Shown: positions 34,036-43,702, numbered from the stretch's first letter. The stretch: 64,000 bases of DNA from Criblamydia sequanensis CRIB-18 (GCF_000750955.1 NZ_CCEJ010000013.1:1-64000); one strand, 5' to 3'. Numbers and translations are program-made. Notes: generated by a model not told the origin, from the letters alone.

Positions 34036-36195
34036 ATGGAAGAAATAGTCGGTTTAATCGAGCGTATCACTTTTCAAAATGAAGAAACGGGCTATGCGGT
34101 CATAAAAATTAAAATCAAGTCCATCAAAGACTTAGTGACAGTTATTGGCACTTTTCCAGGTATTCAGATTGGAGAAACGATAAGACTTTTTGGTGTTTGG
34201 AAACAGCATTTGATCCATGGCAAGCAGTTTTCAGCAGAACGGTTTTCAATCGAAATGCCGGTTGAAATTGAAGGCATAAGAAAGTATTTAGGGTCGGGCC
34301 TTATCAAAGGAATTGGCCCTATTTATGCTGAGCGAATCGTTCAAGCCTTTGGAGATGAGACACTAGTCGTTATTGAAAAAACTCCAGACAAACTTCTAAC
34401 GATAGAAGGCCTTGGCAAAAAGCGCTTGGAAGCTATCAAAGAGTCCTGGCAAGCTCAAAAATCAATCCGCAATTTGATGATTTTTCTAAGGACTTATGAC
34501 ATTAGTCCGGGCTCCGCTTCAAGAATATTTAAGCTCTATGGCGAACAAGCGGTTTTCAAGATAAAAGAAAACCCTTACTTACTTGCGAAAGAAGTTCATG
34601 GGATTGGCTTTAAAACCGCTGATACGATTGCAAGTAAAATGGGTTACCCTCACGACTCTCCGTTAAGAGTGGAATCAGGTCTTCAGCATATTCTTTTCAC
34701 CTTGTCTGAAGAAGGCCACACTTGTTTGCCGGAAAGCGAGCTTTTGGAAAAAGCAAAAGAAGAGCTCGCCCTTGAAACGGATTTTCTTAAGAGAAATTTG
34801 GAAAACCTTCTCAAAGAAGGCACCCTCATTCAAAATAATTTGGTTTACGAAGGAGCCCTTCTCCCTTTTATTTGGACAAGGCCCTTATTTTTAAGCGAGA
34901 TGGGGATTGCCAAAGAATTGAAAAGACTGACAGCAAGCGAGAGCCGCCTTAGAAAAATTGATCTAAAAAAGGCTCTAGAATGGGTTCAAAATAAGTTATC
35001 TATTAAACTTGCCGAAAAGCAGGAACTTGCCGTAAAGGAAGCTGTCTCAAAAAAAGCTCTCATCATAACAGGGGGGCCTGGAACCGGCAAAAGCACCATC
35101 ACTAATGCCGTCATTTCAATTAGCGAGGTCTTAACAAATAAAATCGTCTTAGCGGCACCAACCGGAAGAGCGGCTAAAAGAATGAGTGAAATAACTAAAA
35201 AGAAAGCGTCGACCATTCACTCCCTTTTAGAATATGACTTCACAAAAGGCGGCTTTAAAAAAAATCGGGAAAATCCAATCGATTGCGATCTTATCATTAT
35301 CGATGAAGCCAGCATGATCGATACGCTTTTAATGTATCAGCTATTAAGAGCCGTCCCCGATCATGCTAGAGTGATTTTTGTTGGCGATATACATCAGCTG
35401 CCGAGTGTCGGTGCAGGAAATGTTTTAAAGGATCTCATTGCCTCTAGACAAATTGCAGTAAAAGAGCTAAAGGAAATATTTCGCCAAGCCCAAGGCTCCA
35501 AGATCATCACTAATGCCCATAGAATCAATCTTGGGCAATTTCCAGACCTTCGTAATGACCCTCAAAGCGACTTTTTCTTTTTGGAAGCAAAAGAGCCTGA
35601 ACTTGTATTAAAAGAAGTCCTTTCCCTAGCTGCCACAAGGCTTTCATCCAAATATGGTTTCGACCCTAAAAAAGACATCCAAGTGATCGCTCCGATGAGA
35701 AAAGGAGTCATCGGGATTGAAAATTTAAATCGCGAGCTTCAAAAAGAGCTAAATCCAAAAGAAGAAGGGCTCTCCCGCTTTGGTCAGATTTTTAAAGAAA
35801 ATGATAAAGTCATGCAAATTCGCAATAACTATAAAAAGCAAGTTTACAATGGCGACATAGGGTTTATTAAATTCATAAATTATGGCGAACAGGAGCTTAC
35901 AGTTTCTTTTGATTCGCTCGATGTTTGCTATGAATTTTCAGAAATGGATGAGCTTGTCTTAGCTTATGCCGTGTCTGTCCATAAATACCAGGGAAGTGAA
36001 GCGCCTTGCATTATTTTTCCAATTCACACAAGCCACTTTAAAATGCTGCAGAGGAATCTTCTCTACACAGCTGTGACAAGAGGAAAAAAAATGGTTGTTT
36101 TAGTCGGACATAAAAAAGCTCTTGCCATAGCTGCTAAAAATGATGAAGTCAAAAGAAGATACACGGGTTTAAAACAGGCTCTTATGAATATTTAA
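34036..36195 (+). CDS. recD2: RecD2-type ATP-dependent DNA helicase
   Basis: 719 residues, the length of stand-alone RecD2 enzymes, not RecBCD RecD. RecD2 is a 5'-3' superfamily-1B helicase in DNA repair. The N-terminal OB-like part (VGLIERITFQNEETGYAVIK) and helix-hairpin-helix repeats (GIGPIYAERIVQAF, IEGLGKKRLEAI, VHGIGFKTADTIA) are followed by the motor: Walker A ITGGPGTGKSTI, AAPTGRAAKRM, Walker B LIIIDEASMID, VGDIHQLPSVGAGNVL and the C-terminal VHKYQGSEAP and TAVTRGKK. The stop overlaps the start of the next gene by one base. Confidence 0.94.
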   Translation: MEEIVGLIERITFQNEETGYAVIKIKIKSIKDLVTVIGTFPGIQIGETIRLFGVWKQHLIHGKQFSAERFSIEMPVEIEGIRKYLGSGLIKGIGPIYAERIVQAFGDETLVVIEKTPDKLLTIEGLGKKRLEAIKESWQAQKSIRNLMIFLRTYDISPGSASRIFKLYGEQAVFKIKENPYLLAKEVHGIGFKTADTIASKMGYPHDSPLRVESGLQHILFTLSEEGHTCLPESELLEKAKEELALETDFLKRNLENLLKEGTLIQNNLVYEGALLPFIWTRPLFLSEMGIAKELKRLTASESRLRKIDLKKALEWVQNKLSIKLAEKQELAVKEAVSKKALIITGGPGTGKSTITNAVISISEVLTNKIVLAAPTGRAAKRMSEITKKKASTIHSLLEYDFTKGGFKKNRENPIDCDLIIIDEASMIDTLLMYQLLRAVPDHARVIFVGDIHQLPSVGAGNVLKDLIASRQIAVKELKEIFRQAQGSKIITNAHRINLGQFPDLRNDPQSDFFFLEAKEPELVLKEVLSLAATRLSSKYGFDPKKDIQVIAPMRKGVIGIENLNRELQKELNPKEEGLSRFGQIFKENDKVMQIRNNYKKQVYNGDIGFIKFINYGEQELTVSFDSLDVCYEFSEMDELVLAYAVSVHKYQGSEAPCIIFPIHTSHFKMLQRNLLYTAVTRGKKMVVLVGHKKALAIAAKNDEVKRRYTGLKQALMNI

Positions 36196-37211
36196 TGAAC
36201 TTTAAACTTTTTTATTTATTCCTCTACCTATCTTTTTTTTGCCTCCTTTCTTTTTATGGGAATTTGTCTTTAAAAACGGCTCTCCCAACTGAAACGGATG
36301 AACTTGTTTTTTATGCTCAAGAAAATGGGGATGATTTAAGACGAACTTTTAAAAGCGCCATTGAATCTGCTAAGAACTCTATCCTTATTTCTATCTATAA
36401 CATCAATGACTCTCTTATTATCAATGCTTTAAATAAACAAGCTGAAAAGCAAAAGAAAATTACAATCTATTACGATGCCAAAGCTAAGGGAAACTTTCCT
36501 TCAAACTTCCATCCGAAAGTACGTTTAATCCCCTTTTTCGGCAAAGGTTTGATGCATCAAAAAATTATGATTATTGATGACAAAACGATCTATTTTGGCT
36601 CCGCAAATTTGACCTGGTCCTCACTTTCGCTCCATGGAAATCTTGTGGCCGGCTTAACTTCAGAAAAAGCGGCCCATTTTCTTAAAAATTGCTTGGAATG
36701 CCAGTTTTCAAGCACACCTTTTTGTCCGACCTATAGGGAAGAGAGTCCTTTAAATTTTGAACTATGGATGCTTCCAAAAGCCAAGCAATCCGTCGATAAG
36801 GTAAAGCAGCTATTGGCAACTGCAAAAAAAACAATAAAAGTCGCTATGTATACTTGGACAAGAGGAGATTTTGCAGAAAGCCTTATTGAAGCTAAAAATA
36901 GAGGAGTGCATGTTGAAATTGCGGTCGATGGCAATTCAATGGGAAAATTCTCAAAAGCTATGAAGATCATCAAAAATGAATCTATTCCCCTTTATCTTTA
37001 TAGAGGGCCCGGGCTTCTTCATCATAAATTTGTTTGGATTGATGAGACCATTCTCATTCATGGCTCCACAAATTGGACAAAAGCTGCTTTCAATCAAAAT
37101 TACGAATCCTTTATGATTTTAAATCAATTAACCTCCAAAGAAAATCTATATCTTAAAAATTTATGGAAAAAAATAATCTCGGATTGCAGCCTTGTGAACA
37201 ACCCCTCTTAA
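36195..37211 (+). CDS. Exported phospholipase-D-fold protein
   Basis: 338 residues with an N-terminal hydrophobic segment (about 4-25, LFYLFLYLSFFCLLSFYG) that acts as a signal or anchor. Two HKD motifs are intact: MHQKIMIIDDKTIYFGSANLT (H121, K123, D128) and LHHKFVWIDETILIHGSTNWT (H276, K278, D283). The family covers phospholipases, nucleases and transferases. Several PLD-like proteins are known in chlamydiae as virulence-related lipid enzymes. It starts at the last base of recD2 and overlaps dapB by 49 bases, so the block is probably one transcript. Confidence 0.85.
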   Translation: MNFKLFYLFLYLSFFCLLSFYGNLSLKTALPTETDELVFYAQENGDDLRRTFKSAIESAKNSILISIYNINDSLIINALNKQAEKQKKITIYYDAKAKGNFPSNFHPKVRLIPFFGKGLMHQKIMIIDDKTIYFGSANLTWSSLSLHGNLVAGLTSEKAAHFLKNCLECQFSSTPFCPTYREESPLNFELWMLPKAKQSVDKVKQLLATAKKTIKVAMYTWTRGDFAESLIEAKNRGVHVEIAVDGNSMGKFSKAMKIIKNESIPLYLYRGPGLLHHKFVWIDETILIHGSTNWTKAAFNQNYESFMILNQLTSKENLYLKNLWKKIISDCSLVNNPS

Positions 37212-37954
37212 AAGTAGCTCTTGTAGGCTATGGAAAGATGGGGAAGGAAATTGAATCCATCGCTTGCAAAAATAACGTTGAAATTAAAGCGAAGCTCGAT
37301 TTAAGGACTATGAGCCCTTTGGAGATAGAGAAAGCGGTTTCTTTTGTTGATATATGCATTGACTTTACCCGACCCGAGTCTGTCTTAAACAATATTAAAA
37401 TTCTCTCGCATTTAAAAAAAAATGTGGTGATTGGAACTACCGGTTTTGAAAAGCATTTGCCGGAAGTTAAAAATCTTGCACAAAAAAATGAGATTGGGAT
37501 TTTGTATTCCCCCAATTTTTCAATAGGAGTGCTCCTTTTTATTGAAATCATAAAAAAAGCAGCCACCCTTTTTTCTCCTTTTTCCGAGTATGATGTTTCA
37601 GGCTTTGAAGCCCACCATAAAGATAAAATCGACATGCCTTCCGGAACTGCCAAACATATTGGCGATACGCTCCTCAATGCCATAAATAGAAAAACAAAAG
37701 TGGTCTATCAAAAAGATACCCTTCAAGATCCAAAAGCTGAAATCTCATTTTCTTCCCTTCGTAGTGGCGCAATTCCAGGAACACACACCGTATTATTCGA
37801 TTCTTTTGCAGATACAATTACCCTGACTCATTCTGCAAGAAATAGATCCGGCTTTGCAAGCGGCGCTTTATTTGCAGCTCACTGGCTCAAAGGGAAAAAA
37901 GGATTTTTTACATTAGATGATATTTTGGGATCTTTTAACAAGAGTAAAAAATGA
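37163..37954 (+). CDS. dapB: 4-hydroxy-tetrahydrodipicolinate reductase
   Basis: DapB reduces the product of DapA in the lysine/diaminopimelate pathway with NAD(P)H. Seen: the Rossmann loop VALVGYGKMGKEI, IDFTRPESV, VIGTTGFEKH, ILYSPNFSIGV and the catalytic EAHHKDKIDMPSGTAK. Length 263 residues. The ATG at 37163 overlaps the PLD gene by 49 bases; a TTG at 37187 would still precede the Rossmann strand and shortens the overlap. The stop overlaps the dapA start (ATGA). Confidence 0.95.
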   Translation: MEKNNLGLQPCEQPLLKVALVGYGKMGKEIESIACKNNVEIKAKLDLRTMSPLEIEKAVSFVDICIDFTRPESVLNNIKILSHLKKNVVIGTTGFEKHLPEVKNLAQKNEIGILYSPNFSIGVLLFIEIIKKAATLFSPFSEYDVSGFEAHHKDKIDMPSGTAKHIGDTLLNAINRKTKVVYQKDTLQDPKAEISFSSLRSGAIPGTHTVLFDSFADTITLTHSARNRSGFASGALFAAHWLKGKKGFFTLDDILGSFNKSKK

Positions 37955-38853
37955 AGTTAACCGATGGTGTTTATACGGCCCTGATCACTCCTTTTCAGAA
38001 CGATATGAGTTTGGATTTAGAGGGATTAAAGGAGAATATCAACTTTCAAATGGAAAGCGGGGTTCAAGGCGTTGTCGCCTTAGGGACGACTGGCGAGTGT
38101 CCCACCATCGAAGAGTTTGAAAAAGAGCTTATCATCTCCGCAGCCAAAGAAGCGCTTAACGGGCGCGGGCATTTGATGGTCGGCACAGGAAGCTATTCTA
38201 CCAAGGCAACGATCAAAGCTACGAAAAAAGCAAGCGAACTTGGAGCCGATTCGGCTTTAGTTGTAGCTCCCTATTACAATAAACCTCCCCAAGAAGGTCT
38301 CATTAAGCATTTTTTGGAAGTTGCAGATGCCTCTTTGGTTCCTATTATTCTCTACAATGTTCCGGTAAGGTGCGTGACAAATATTGAACTTGCAACCTAT
38401 CTTAGGCTAGTCGAACACGAAAACATTATCGGCATAAAAGAAGCTTCAGGAAACATTCTTTTTATTACGGAAGTGATTCGAAAAATTAGGGAAAAAAGAA
38501 AAGATATCCTTATCTTCTCAGGAGATGATACCTTAACCCTTCCTATTCTTTCCTTAGGTGGAAATGGGGTAATCTCTGTCGCAAGCAACCTCATCCCCTA
38601 TGAACTTCAAGAGTTTGTTAGACAATGCTTAAATTTCGAATATCAAAAAGCTCAAACTAAATTTTATGAGCTTTTTCCTCTTTTTCAAGCCTTGTTTCTA
38701 ACCACAAATCCGATTCCTGTAAAAAAAGCCATGGCTCTTCTAAATAGAAAAGCCGGTCCTCTAAGGCTGCCTTTAATTGAAATGAACGAAGCATTAACTT
38801 TGAAACTCACTCAAATCATGAATGAAACTCTTTTAGAAAGAAGTCTAATTTAA
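37951..38853 (+). CDS. dapA: 4-hydroxy-tetrahydrodipicolinate synthase
   Basis: DapA condenses pyruvate with aspartate semialdehyde. The TIM-barrel family marks are GVQGVVALGTTGECPTI, VVAPYYNKPPQEGL, the tyrosine-containing IILYNVPVRC and the Schiff-base lysine in IIGIKEASGN, then ILIFSGDDTLTLPI and GGNGVISVASN. Length 300 residues. It overlaps dapB by 4 bases and precedes dapL by 8. The asd and lysC genes that lie beside dap genes in Chlamydia are not in this cluster. Confidence 0.95.
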   Translation: MKLTDGVYTALITPFQNDMSLDLEGLKENINFQMESGVQGVVALGTTGECPTIEEFEKELIISAAKEALNGRGHLMVGTGSYSTKATIKATKKASELGADSALVVAPYYNKPPQEGLIKHFLEVADASLVPIILYNVPVRCVTNIELATYLRLVEHENIIGIKEASGNILFITEVIRKIREKRKDILIFSGDDTLTLPILSLGGNGVISVASNLIPYELQEFVRQCLNFEYQKAQTKFYELFPLFQALFLTTNPIPVKKAMALLNRKAGPLRLPLIEMNEALTLKLTQIMNETLLERSLI

Positions 38854-38861
38854 GAGGAACA

Positions 38862-40085
38862 ATGGTAAAACGAAATGCAAATATAGCAAAACTTAAAGGA
38901 AGCTATCTCTTTCCTGAAATAGAAAGACGAAAAAGAGCTTACTTAGATAATAAAAAAGATTCTAAATTATTAAGCCTTGGTATCGGGGATACAACTTTAC
39001 CCATTCCGTCTTTTATCACAAAAGAAATGGCAGCTTTTTCAGAAGGACTTGGAACCTTTGAGGGCTATCATGGATATGGTCCTCCCTTTGGCGGCGAAGC
39101 TCTACGAGCAGCCCTATCGGTTCATCACTATCAAAACATAATCCCGGCAGATGATATTTTTATTTCAGACGGAGCAAAACCTGATATCTTTAGATTACAA
39201 GCTCTTTTTGGACAGGATTCTTTAATAAGCGTGCAAGACCCGGCTTACCCTGCCTTTGTCGACACAAGCGTTTTACAAGGTAGAACCTTAGGGTTTAATG
39301 AAGACAAGCCGGGCTACGAAGGGATCACCTACCTTCCCTGCAAGCCTGAAAATGATTTTTTTCCTGATTTAGATAAAGCTAAAGGAACGGATCTTCTTAT
39401 TCTTGTCTCCCCTAACAACCCGACAGGAAAAGCTTTTAACCGTAAAGAACTTCAAACTATTGTCGATTTTGCTTTAAAAGAAAAAATCCTGATTATATAC
39501 GATGCGGCTTACTCTTCTTATATCCGATCTAAGGATACTCCGAAAAGTATTTATGAAATTGAAGGCGCCAGGGAAGCTGCTATTGAAATGAATTCATTTT
39601 CAAAAATGATTGGTTTCACGGGGGTAAGATGCGGGTTTACAGTCGTACCGAAAGAACTGCATTTTGAAGACGGCTCTTCGATAAAGAAAGATTGGGAAAG
39701 AATCATATCGACTTGTTTTAATGGAGCTTCAAATATCGCCTCTATGGGAGCTCTAAGAGCCTTATCGCCCGATGGCTTGCGGGCCATTAAAAAAATGACC
39801 GATTATTACTTGGAAAATGCTCATCTTTTAAAAAAGGAAATGATTTCGCTTGGATTTGAAGTCTATGGCGGTGAAAACGCGCCCTTTATCTGGATGAGAA
39901 GAGGTAAAAAAGAAGATTCCTGGGATCTATTTAATGAATTTCTAACAAAAGCTGAACTCATAGTGACACCCGGAAGCGGCTTTGGCCCTGCCGGAAATGG
40001 CTTTATACGCTGTTCTGCTTTCATTGAAAGAGAGTCCCTTCATCAAGCCCTCTCTCGGCTAAAGCGTCTTTATGCTTTGACTTGA
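38862..40085 (+). CDS. dapL: LL-diaminopimelate aminotransferase
   Basis: DapL converts tetrahydrodipicolinate directly to LL-diaminopimelate with glutamate and pyridoxal phosphate, the shortcut found in plants, cyanobacteria and chlamydiae. The 407-residue protein shows LSLGIGDTTLPIP, GYHGYGPPFGGEALR, FISDGAKPDIFRL, LVSPNNPTGKAF, YDAAYSSYI and the PLP lysine region EMNSFSKMIGFTGVRCGF. The length matches the family (about 410). A ribosome site AAGAGGAA lies just before the ATG. The 3' end overlaps the convergent unknown gene by 16 bases. Confidence 0.95.
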   Translation: MVKRNANIAKLKGSYLFPEIERRKRAYLDNKKDSKLLSLGIGDTTLPIPSFITKEMAAFSEGLGTFEGYHGYGPPFGGEALRAALSVHHYQNIIPADDIFISDGAKPDIFRLQALFGQDSLISVQDPAYPAFVDTSVLQGRTLGFNEDKPGYEGITYLPCKPENDFFPDLDKAKGTDLLILVSPNNPTGKAFNRKELQTIVDFALKEKILIIYDAAYSSYIRSKDTPKSIYEIEGAREAAIEMNSFSKMIGFTGVRCGFTVVPKELHFEDGSSIKKDWERIISTCFNGASNIASMGALRALSPDGLRAIKKMTDYYLENAHLLKKEMISLGFEVYGGENAPFIWMRRGKKEDSWDLFNEFLTKAELIVTPGSGFGPAGNGFIRCSAFIERESLHQALSRLKRLYALT

Positions 40086-40816
40086 TGGTTAAGCATAAGT
40101 ACTCTAAAAAGTGTCGAGGCTCTTGAATGTTCTTTCGGCACTTTTGCAAGCCTTAAACTTAAACTCGGGTACTCGAAAAAAAATAGCGCAGATTTTCCGT
40201 TTTGATTAATTATGGAAAAAAATTTGTTACGAAAATTTATATCCTGGTCAAAGTGTTTTAAAAATTTGCTATAACAAGAGATTCTGTATAAGATTCTTTT
40301 TGAATAAGGGTTTAGAGGGCGGTTGTAGCCAAAAAAATCCTTTTGAAAATCGTTAAACAATTCGAGCATTTTCTGGTGTACAATCGAAAGAGGCGGACAA
40401 ATTTGAGAAATGCCCCCTTCTTCTTTACTTCCAAGTCGATATTTTAAGGAATAGACTCTTCGTTTAAGTTTTTTGCAAACCCTAGTGGATTGCCGGGAGC
40501 GGTGATTTTTAAGCTTGTCATGAAGAACTTTTGCTATCCTTAAATAATAGGAGGCCTTTTTTGAAATCTCTTCATTTTTTAATCTGCAAAAAAGCATGTC
40601 TTCTTCAAAAGAATCAATAGCTCTGCAGAAAGCTTTTATGATATTTCTAAGACGCGCTTTTTCAAGATCTAATATCCAAAATACCAACCGGACAAACCAG
40701 CATTCACGATACCAATACCCTTTTTTATCCAAATTTATCGTTTGCTTTTGTTCACAAGCCAAAAGAAACTGTTCTAGCGAATCGTTGATCGCAACCGGAA
40801 AATTTTTCGTTTTCAT
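40070..40816 (-). CDS. Hypothetical basic protein
   Basis: 248 residues, family not recognised. It is rich in Lys, Arg, Phe and Tyr and predicted mostly helical, with a basic stretch around 110-135 (KLKNHRSRQSTRV, KKLKRRVYSLKYR). There is no signal peptide. Its start overlaps the stop of the phosphoesterase gene (ATGA), so the two are probably translated together. Its end overlaps dapL on the opposite strand. Function unknown. Confidence 0.6.
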   Translation of the reverse strand: MKTKNFPVAINDSLEQFLLACEQKQTINLDKKGYWYRECWFVRLVFWILDLEKARLRNIIKAFCRAIDSFEEDMLFCRLKNEEISKKASYYLRIAKVLHDKLKNHRSRQSTRVCKKLKRRVYSLKYRLGSKEEGGISQICPPLSIVHQKMLELFNDFQKDFFGYNRPLNPYSKRILYRISCYSKFLKHFDQDINFRNKFFSIINQNGKSALFFFEYPSLSLRLAKVPKEHSRASTLFRVLMLNHQVKA

Positions 40817-41643
40817 GAAAACGTGATCAAACCTTGAATGTCTGTTTTTCCAACATCTGCCTTTCCAACAAGTATTCTGACATTGTTTGAAATGTTTTTA
40901 TCCACTTTTTCATGAGAATGGCCGGAAAGAATCAATAACTTTTTGCTAGGGAACTTAAAAGATATTTCTTTAATCATATCACCTGCGCTTTTACAAATAA
41001 AATGAGGCGCCCAATTATCATCGCAATCTTTCCCTTCGTAAAGACAAGCTTCTCTAAAAGGCAGGATGTGGGTTAATAAAATAATCGTCTCAAAATCTTG
41101 ATAAGCTTTAGTAAGTTTAATTTTTAATTGATCCGCACACTCTTTTCCAAGTGTTAAAAGCTTTAAAGCTAGGTCCTGGCCCTTTAAGGGGGCGAGATCT
41201 ATAATATTATCATAATCGCTTAATCGAATGGTGGAATTTAAAAAATCTCCTTCTTGGGAGTCTGCCCATAAATCGGCTCCTATAAGGGCCGTCTTAGAGC
41301 TAAGTGGGATAATTTCGCTCTCCGTCAAATAAGAAATGCCTTTACTTTCTTCTGAAAACTTTCGGGCGGCCGCTTTCATATCCACAATTTTCTCGAAATG
41401 AAAATCATGATTGCCCAGTACAAAGTAGACGGGACATTTTACTTTTGAGTAAATTTCTTTAAGCCACTTCAAACAATCTTTGCCATCGCAGATATCACCG
41501 CCGATCAATAGGGCCGCTCCCTCAAAATTGGATAAAGTTTGAAAATAGTCAGAAATCTGCTCTTCTTCGAGAGCATTAAGATGTAAATCTGTAATCCAGA
41601 GTAATTTTTTTTTAGAATGATCTCCAAGTGAAACTTGATGCAT
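40813..41643 (-). CDS. Calcineurin-like metallophosphoesterase
   Basis: 276 residues. Metal-binding motifs are in the order of the family: ITDLHLN (D19, H21), LIGGDICDG, VLGNHDFHFE, ILLTHILPF and ILSGHSHEK. Such enzymes cleave phosphodiesters or phosphomonoesters with two metal ions; the substrate is unknown. There is no signal peptide, so it is probably cytosolic. It is coupled to the downstream unknown gene by a 4-base overlap. Confidence 0.85.
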   Translation of the reverse strand: MHQVSLGDHSKKKLLWITDLHLNALEEEQISDYFQTLSNFEGAALLIGGDICDGKDCLKWLKEIYSKVKCPVYFVLGNHDFHFEKIVDMKAAARKFSEESKGISYLTESEIIPLSSKTALIGADLWADSQEGDFLNSTIRLSDYDNIIDLAPLKGQDLALKLLTLGKECADQLKIKLTKAYQDFETIILLTHILPFREACLYEGKDCDDNWAPHFICKSAGDMIKEISFKFPSKKLLILSGHSHEKVDKNISNNVRILVGKADVGKTDIQGLITFS

Positions 41644-41816
41644 GTAAACGCCTTAAAATAAAGATTTATCCATCCATCTTAAAAAGATTCAAAATAATAA
41701 GCTATTAAGAAGTAATTATCCCTTCTTAAAATACGGGGAATTAAGGAACCAGTTAACTAATTATTGGCAAAGTTAATGAAATGAAAACTAGAAAAAAACT
41801 AATCTCTCTGCCTATT

Positions 41817-41833
41817 ATGAGTTATAAACTCAT
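41817..41833. promoter_or_regulatory. 17-base dyad before the small membrane protein gene
   Basis: ATGAGTT and AACTCAT pair around ATA, ending 15 bases before the start codon at 41849. It could be an operator or a small hairpin over the ribosome site. No other feature is clear in the 205-base gap 41644-41848. Confidence 0.3.
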
Positions 41834-41848
41834 TTAATATAGAGTAAT

Positions 41849-42364
41849 ATGAATTTATCCCCTGTTGAACTTGATCTTGAGAAAAACCCTTTTCAATATA
41901 GCGAGTTGCCCGAAAGCCAACAGGAACAAGCCAACTTTTTTAGCCGGACCATTACTTTTTTAAAAGCTGTGACCCCCCTTGAAGCTCTCGGCCTCTTAAT
42001 TGCAGGGGTCGTACTTACTATTTTTTTTCCGGCCATAGCAGCTCCTTTTTATGCTTCCGGAATTTCTCTTCTTGTTACAAGAATTATTTGGAAAATTGGG
42101 TTTTATTTTGAAAACAGCTTTTTTCACGAATTAGAAAAAAGAGCCTCTTCCTTCCAAGAAAAACACCCCTACTTTCAACTTATTTTTTTTGGATCTTCTG
42201 TTGCCTTAAGCTACTTTATTTCATCTCTTGGTTGTGTTGCAGCCGTTGCAGCCGGCGTCTTTAGCGGAATAACCTTGCAAATGAACCATAAAAGGAAACT
42301 TGTTTCAGCTCAAAGAGAGCAGGATAATCTTATTGAAAAAAGAAATATTGAAGCTCTCTTGTAA
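41849..42364 (+). CDS. Hypothetical membrane protein, Inc-like topology
   Basis: 171 residues, family not recognised. It has two hydrophobic zones, about 43-80 (LEALGLLIAGVVLTIFFPAI and the following segment) and about 112-140 (FGSSVALSYFISSLGCVAAV), with polar ends. Paired hydrophobic zones are also a mark of chlamydial inclusion-membrane (Inc) proteins, but this one is not specific enough to call. It is followed by two MarC genes after 90 AT-rich bases. Confidence 0.6.
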   Translation: MNLSPVELDLEKNPFQYSELPESQQEQANFFSRTITFLKAVTPLEALGLLIAGVVLTIFFPAIAAPFYASGISLLVTRIIWKIGFYFENSFFHELEKRASSFQEKHPYFQLIFFGSSVALSYFISSLGCVAAVAAGVFSGITLQMNHKRKLVSAQREQDNLIEKRNIEALL

Positions 42365-42463
42365 ATAAAATTGATCAAATTCTTTATCTTTTATTTTTTT
42401 ATTGTTTTTTTATTATTTTTTTCTACAATATCAGCTATTAGATCTTGAAAGAAGGTGTTCATT

Positions 42464-43066
42464 TTGTCTGAGATTGAAGCTATTATTAGATTTGCATTTT
42501 CTATTTTCATTATAACAAATCCAATAGGCAATTCCCCGGCTATCTTAACTCTTGTAAAGGATTTCCCTCTTCAAAAACAGCGAGCCATCGTTATCCGGGA
42601 AGGTTTAATCGCCCTTGGAATTGCTTTATTTTTCCTCTTTTTCGGAACCTGGTTTCTAGGTTTACTCTCGCTTGAGGAATATGCCCTTGCCCTTTGCGGC
42701 GGACTTTTACTTTTTTTTGTCGCTTTAAGCCTTATTTTCCCGTCCCCTAAGGAAGAAAATGAAAAAAGCTCTAATAAAGAACCCTTTATAGTTCCGATAG
42801 CCACCCCTCTTTTGACGGGGCCAAGCTTAATTGCCATCATCATGCTATTTTCAAAAGATAGCGCAGGATTTATTAAAGTCCTTCTTGGGTTGCTTATTGC
42901 TTGGCTTGGCGTTATGCCGGTGCTTATATTTACCCCTTATCTTCAGAAGGCTTTCGGTAAAAAAGGTCTTTTGCTCTTAGAACAATTAATGGGAATGATT
43001 TTATCTTTTATGGCCATTGAAATGATTCTTAAAGGCATTCGTTTATTTATTAATCAGCTATCCTGA
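42464..43066 (+). CDS. MarC-family membrane protein (first of two)
   Basis: About 200 residues with six membrane segments. Family marks are FIITNPIGNSPAIL near the start, the central VPIATPLLTGPSLIAIIM and LLEQLMGMILSFMAIEMI at the end. MarC proteins are inner-membrane proteins of unknown function, once linked to multidrug resistance. I prefer the TTG at 42464, which has AGAAGG 8 bases upstream; a GTG at 42455 is in frame. The second MarC gene follows 14 bases later. Confidence 0.85.
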   Translation: MSEIEAIIRFAFSIFIITNPIGNSPAILTLVKDFPLQKQRAIVIREGLIALGIALFFLFFGTWFLGLLSLEEYALALCGGLLLFFVALSLIFPSPKEENEKSSNKEPFIVPIATPLLTGPSLIAIIMLFSKDSAGFIKVLLGLLIAWLGVMPVLIFTPYLQKAFGKKGLLLLEQLMGMILSFMAIEMILKGIRLFINQLS

Positions 43067-43080
43067 TTTAGAGGTTTTTC

Positions 43081-43689
43081 ATGGCAACTTTAACGATTAG
43101 CTCCATTGCGTTAACTCTTTTTCTTGTGATGGACCCATTTGGCAATATCAGCAGCTTCTTAAAACTGTTGGATAAAAACGAAAGAGAGCACTATCGGCTC
43201 TCTGTCTTAAGAGAAATGCTTTTTGTCTTAGCTATCATTTTATTTTTTAATGTCTTGGGCGAGTATTTGTTGCAACTGCTGCAAATTTCACCGACCACGG
43301 TTTACTTCTCCTCTTCTATTATCCTTTTCTTAACGGCGTTTCAAATTCTTTTTCCAACCTCTAAAAGCTTAAGACATAATCTTCCGGAAGAGCACCCCAT
43401 TCTTATCCCTCTAGCGGTTCCCCTTATAGCCGGGCCCTCTCTTCTTGCCATGGTTATGATTTTCGCTCACGAAACCACATGGCTCCCTATGCTGATAAGC
43501 ATTTTCATTGCTTGGTTGGCAGCGCTGATTGTACTTTTATTCGGTAGAGAAATTAAGAAATTTATAAAGGAAAACGGGCTTATCGCCCTTGAGCGCTTGA
43601 TGGGTATGGTTCTTATTCTTGTAGCCATTCAAAAGTTTTTTGAAGGTGTGGCTCTTTTTGTAGAATCATTTAAAGCAGTCGCCTCTTAA
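43081..43689 (+). CDS. MarC-family membrane protein (second of two)
   Basis: 202 residues with the same six-segment layout: LFLVMDPFGNISSFLKLL, IPLAVPLIAGPSLLAMVMIF and ALERLMGMVLILVAIQKF. It is clearly diverged from its neighbour, so the duplication is old or the two form a hetero-oligomer. truA starts 13 bases downstream and may be in the same transcript. Confidence 0.87.
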   Translation: MATLTISSIALTLFLVMDPFGNISSFLKLLDKNEREHYRLSVLREMLFVLAIILFFNVLGEYLLQLLQISPTTVYFSSSIILFLTAFQILFPTSKSLRHNLPEEHPILIPLAVPLIAGPSLLAMVMIFAHETTWLPMLISIFIAWLAALIVLLFGREIKKFIKENGLIALERLMGMVLILVAIQKFFEGVALFVESFKAVAS

Positions 43690-43702
43690 ATCTAAAACTA
43701 TC

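Noticed and set aside
37163-37211. Overlap of the PLD gene and dapB as a frameshift artefact
   Set aside because: Both proteins have normal lengths and ends for their families; the overlap falls in non-conserved codons.
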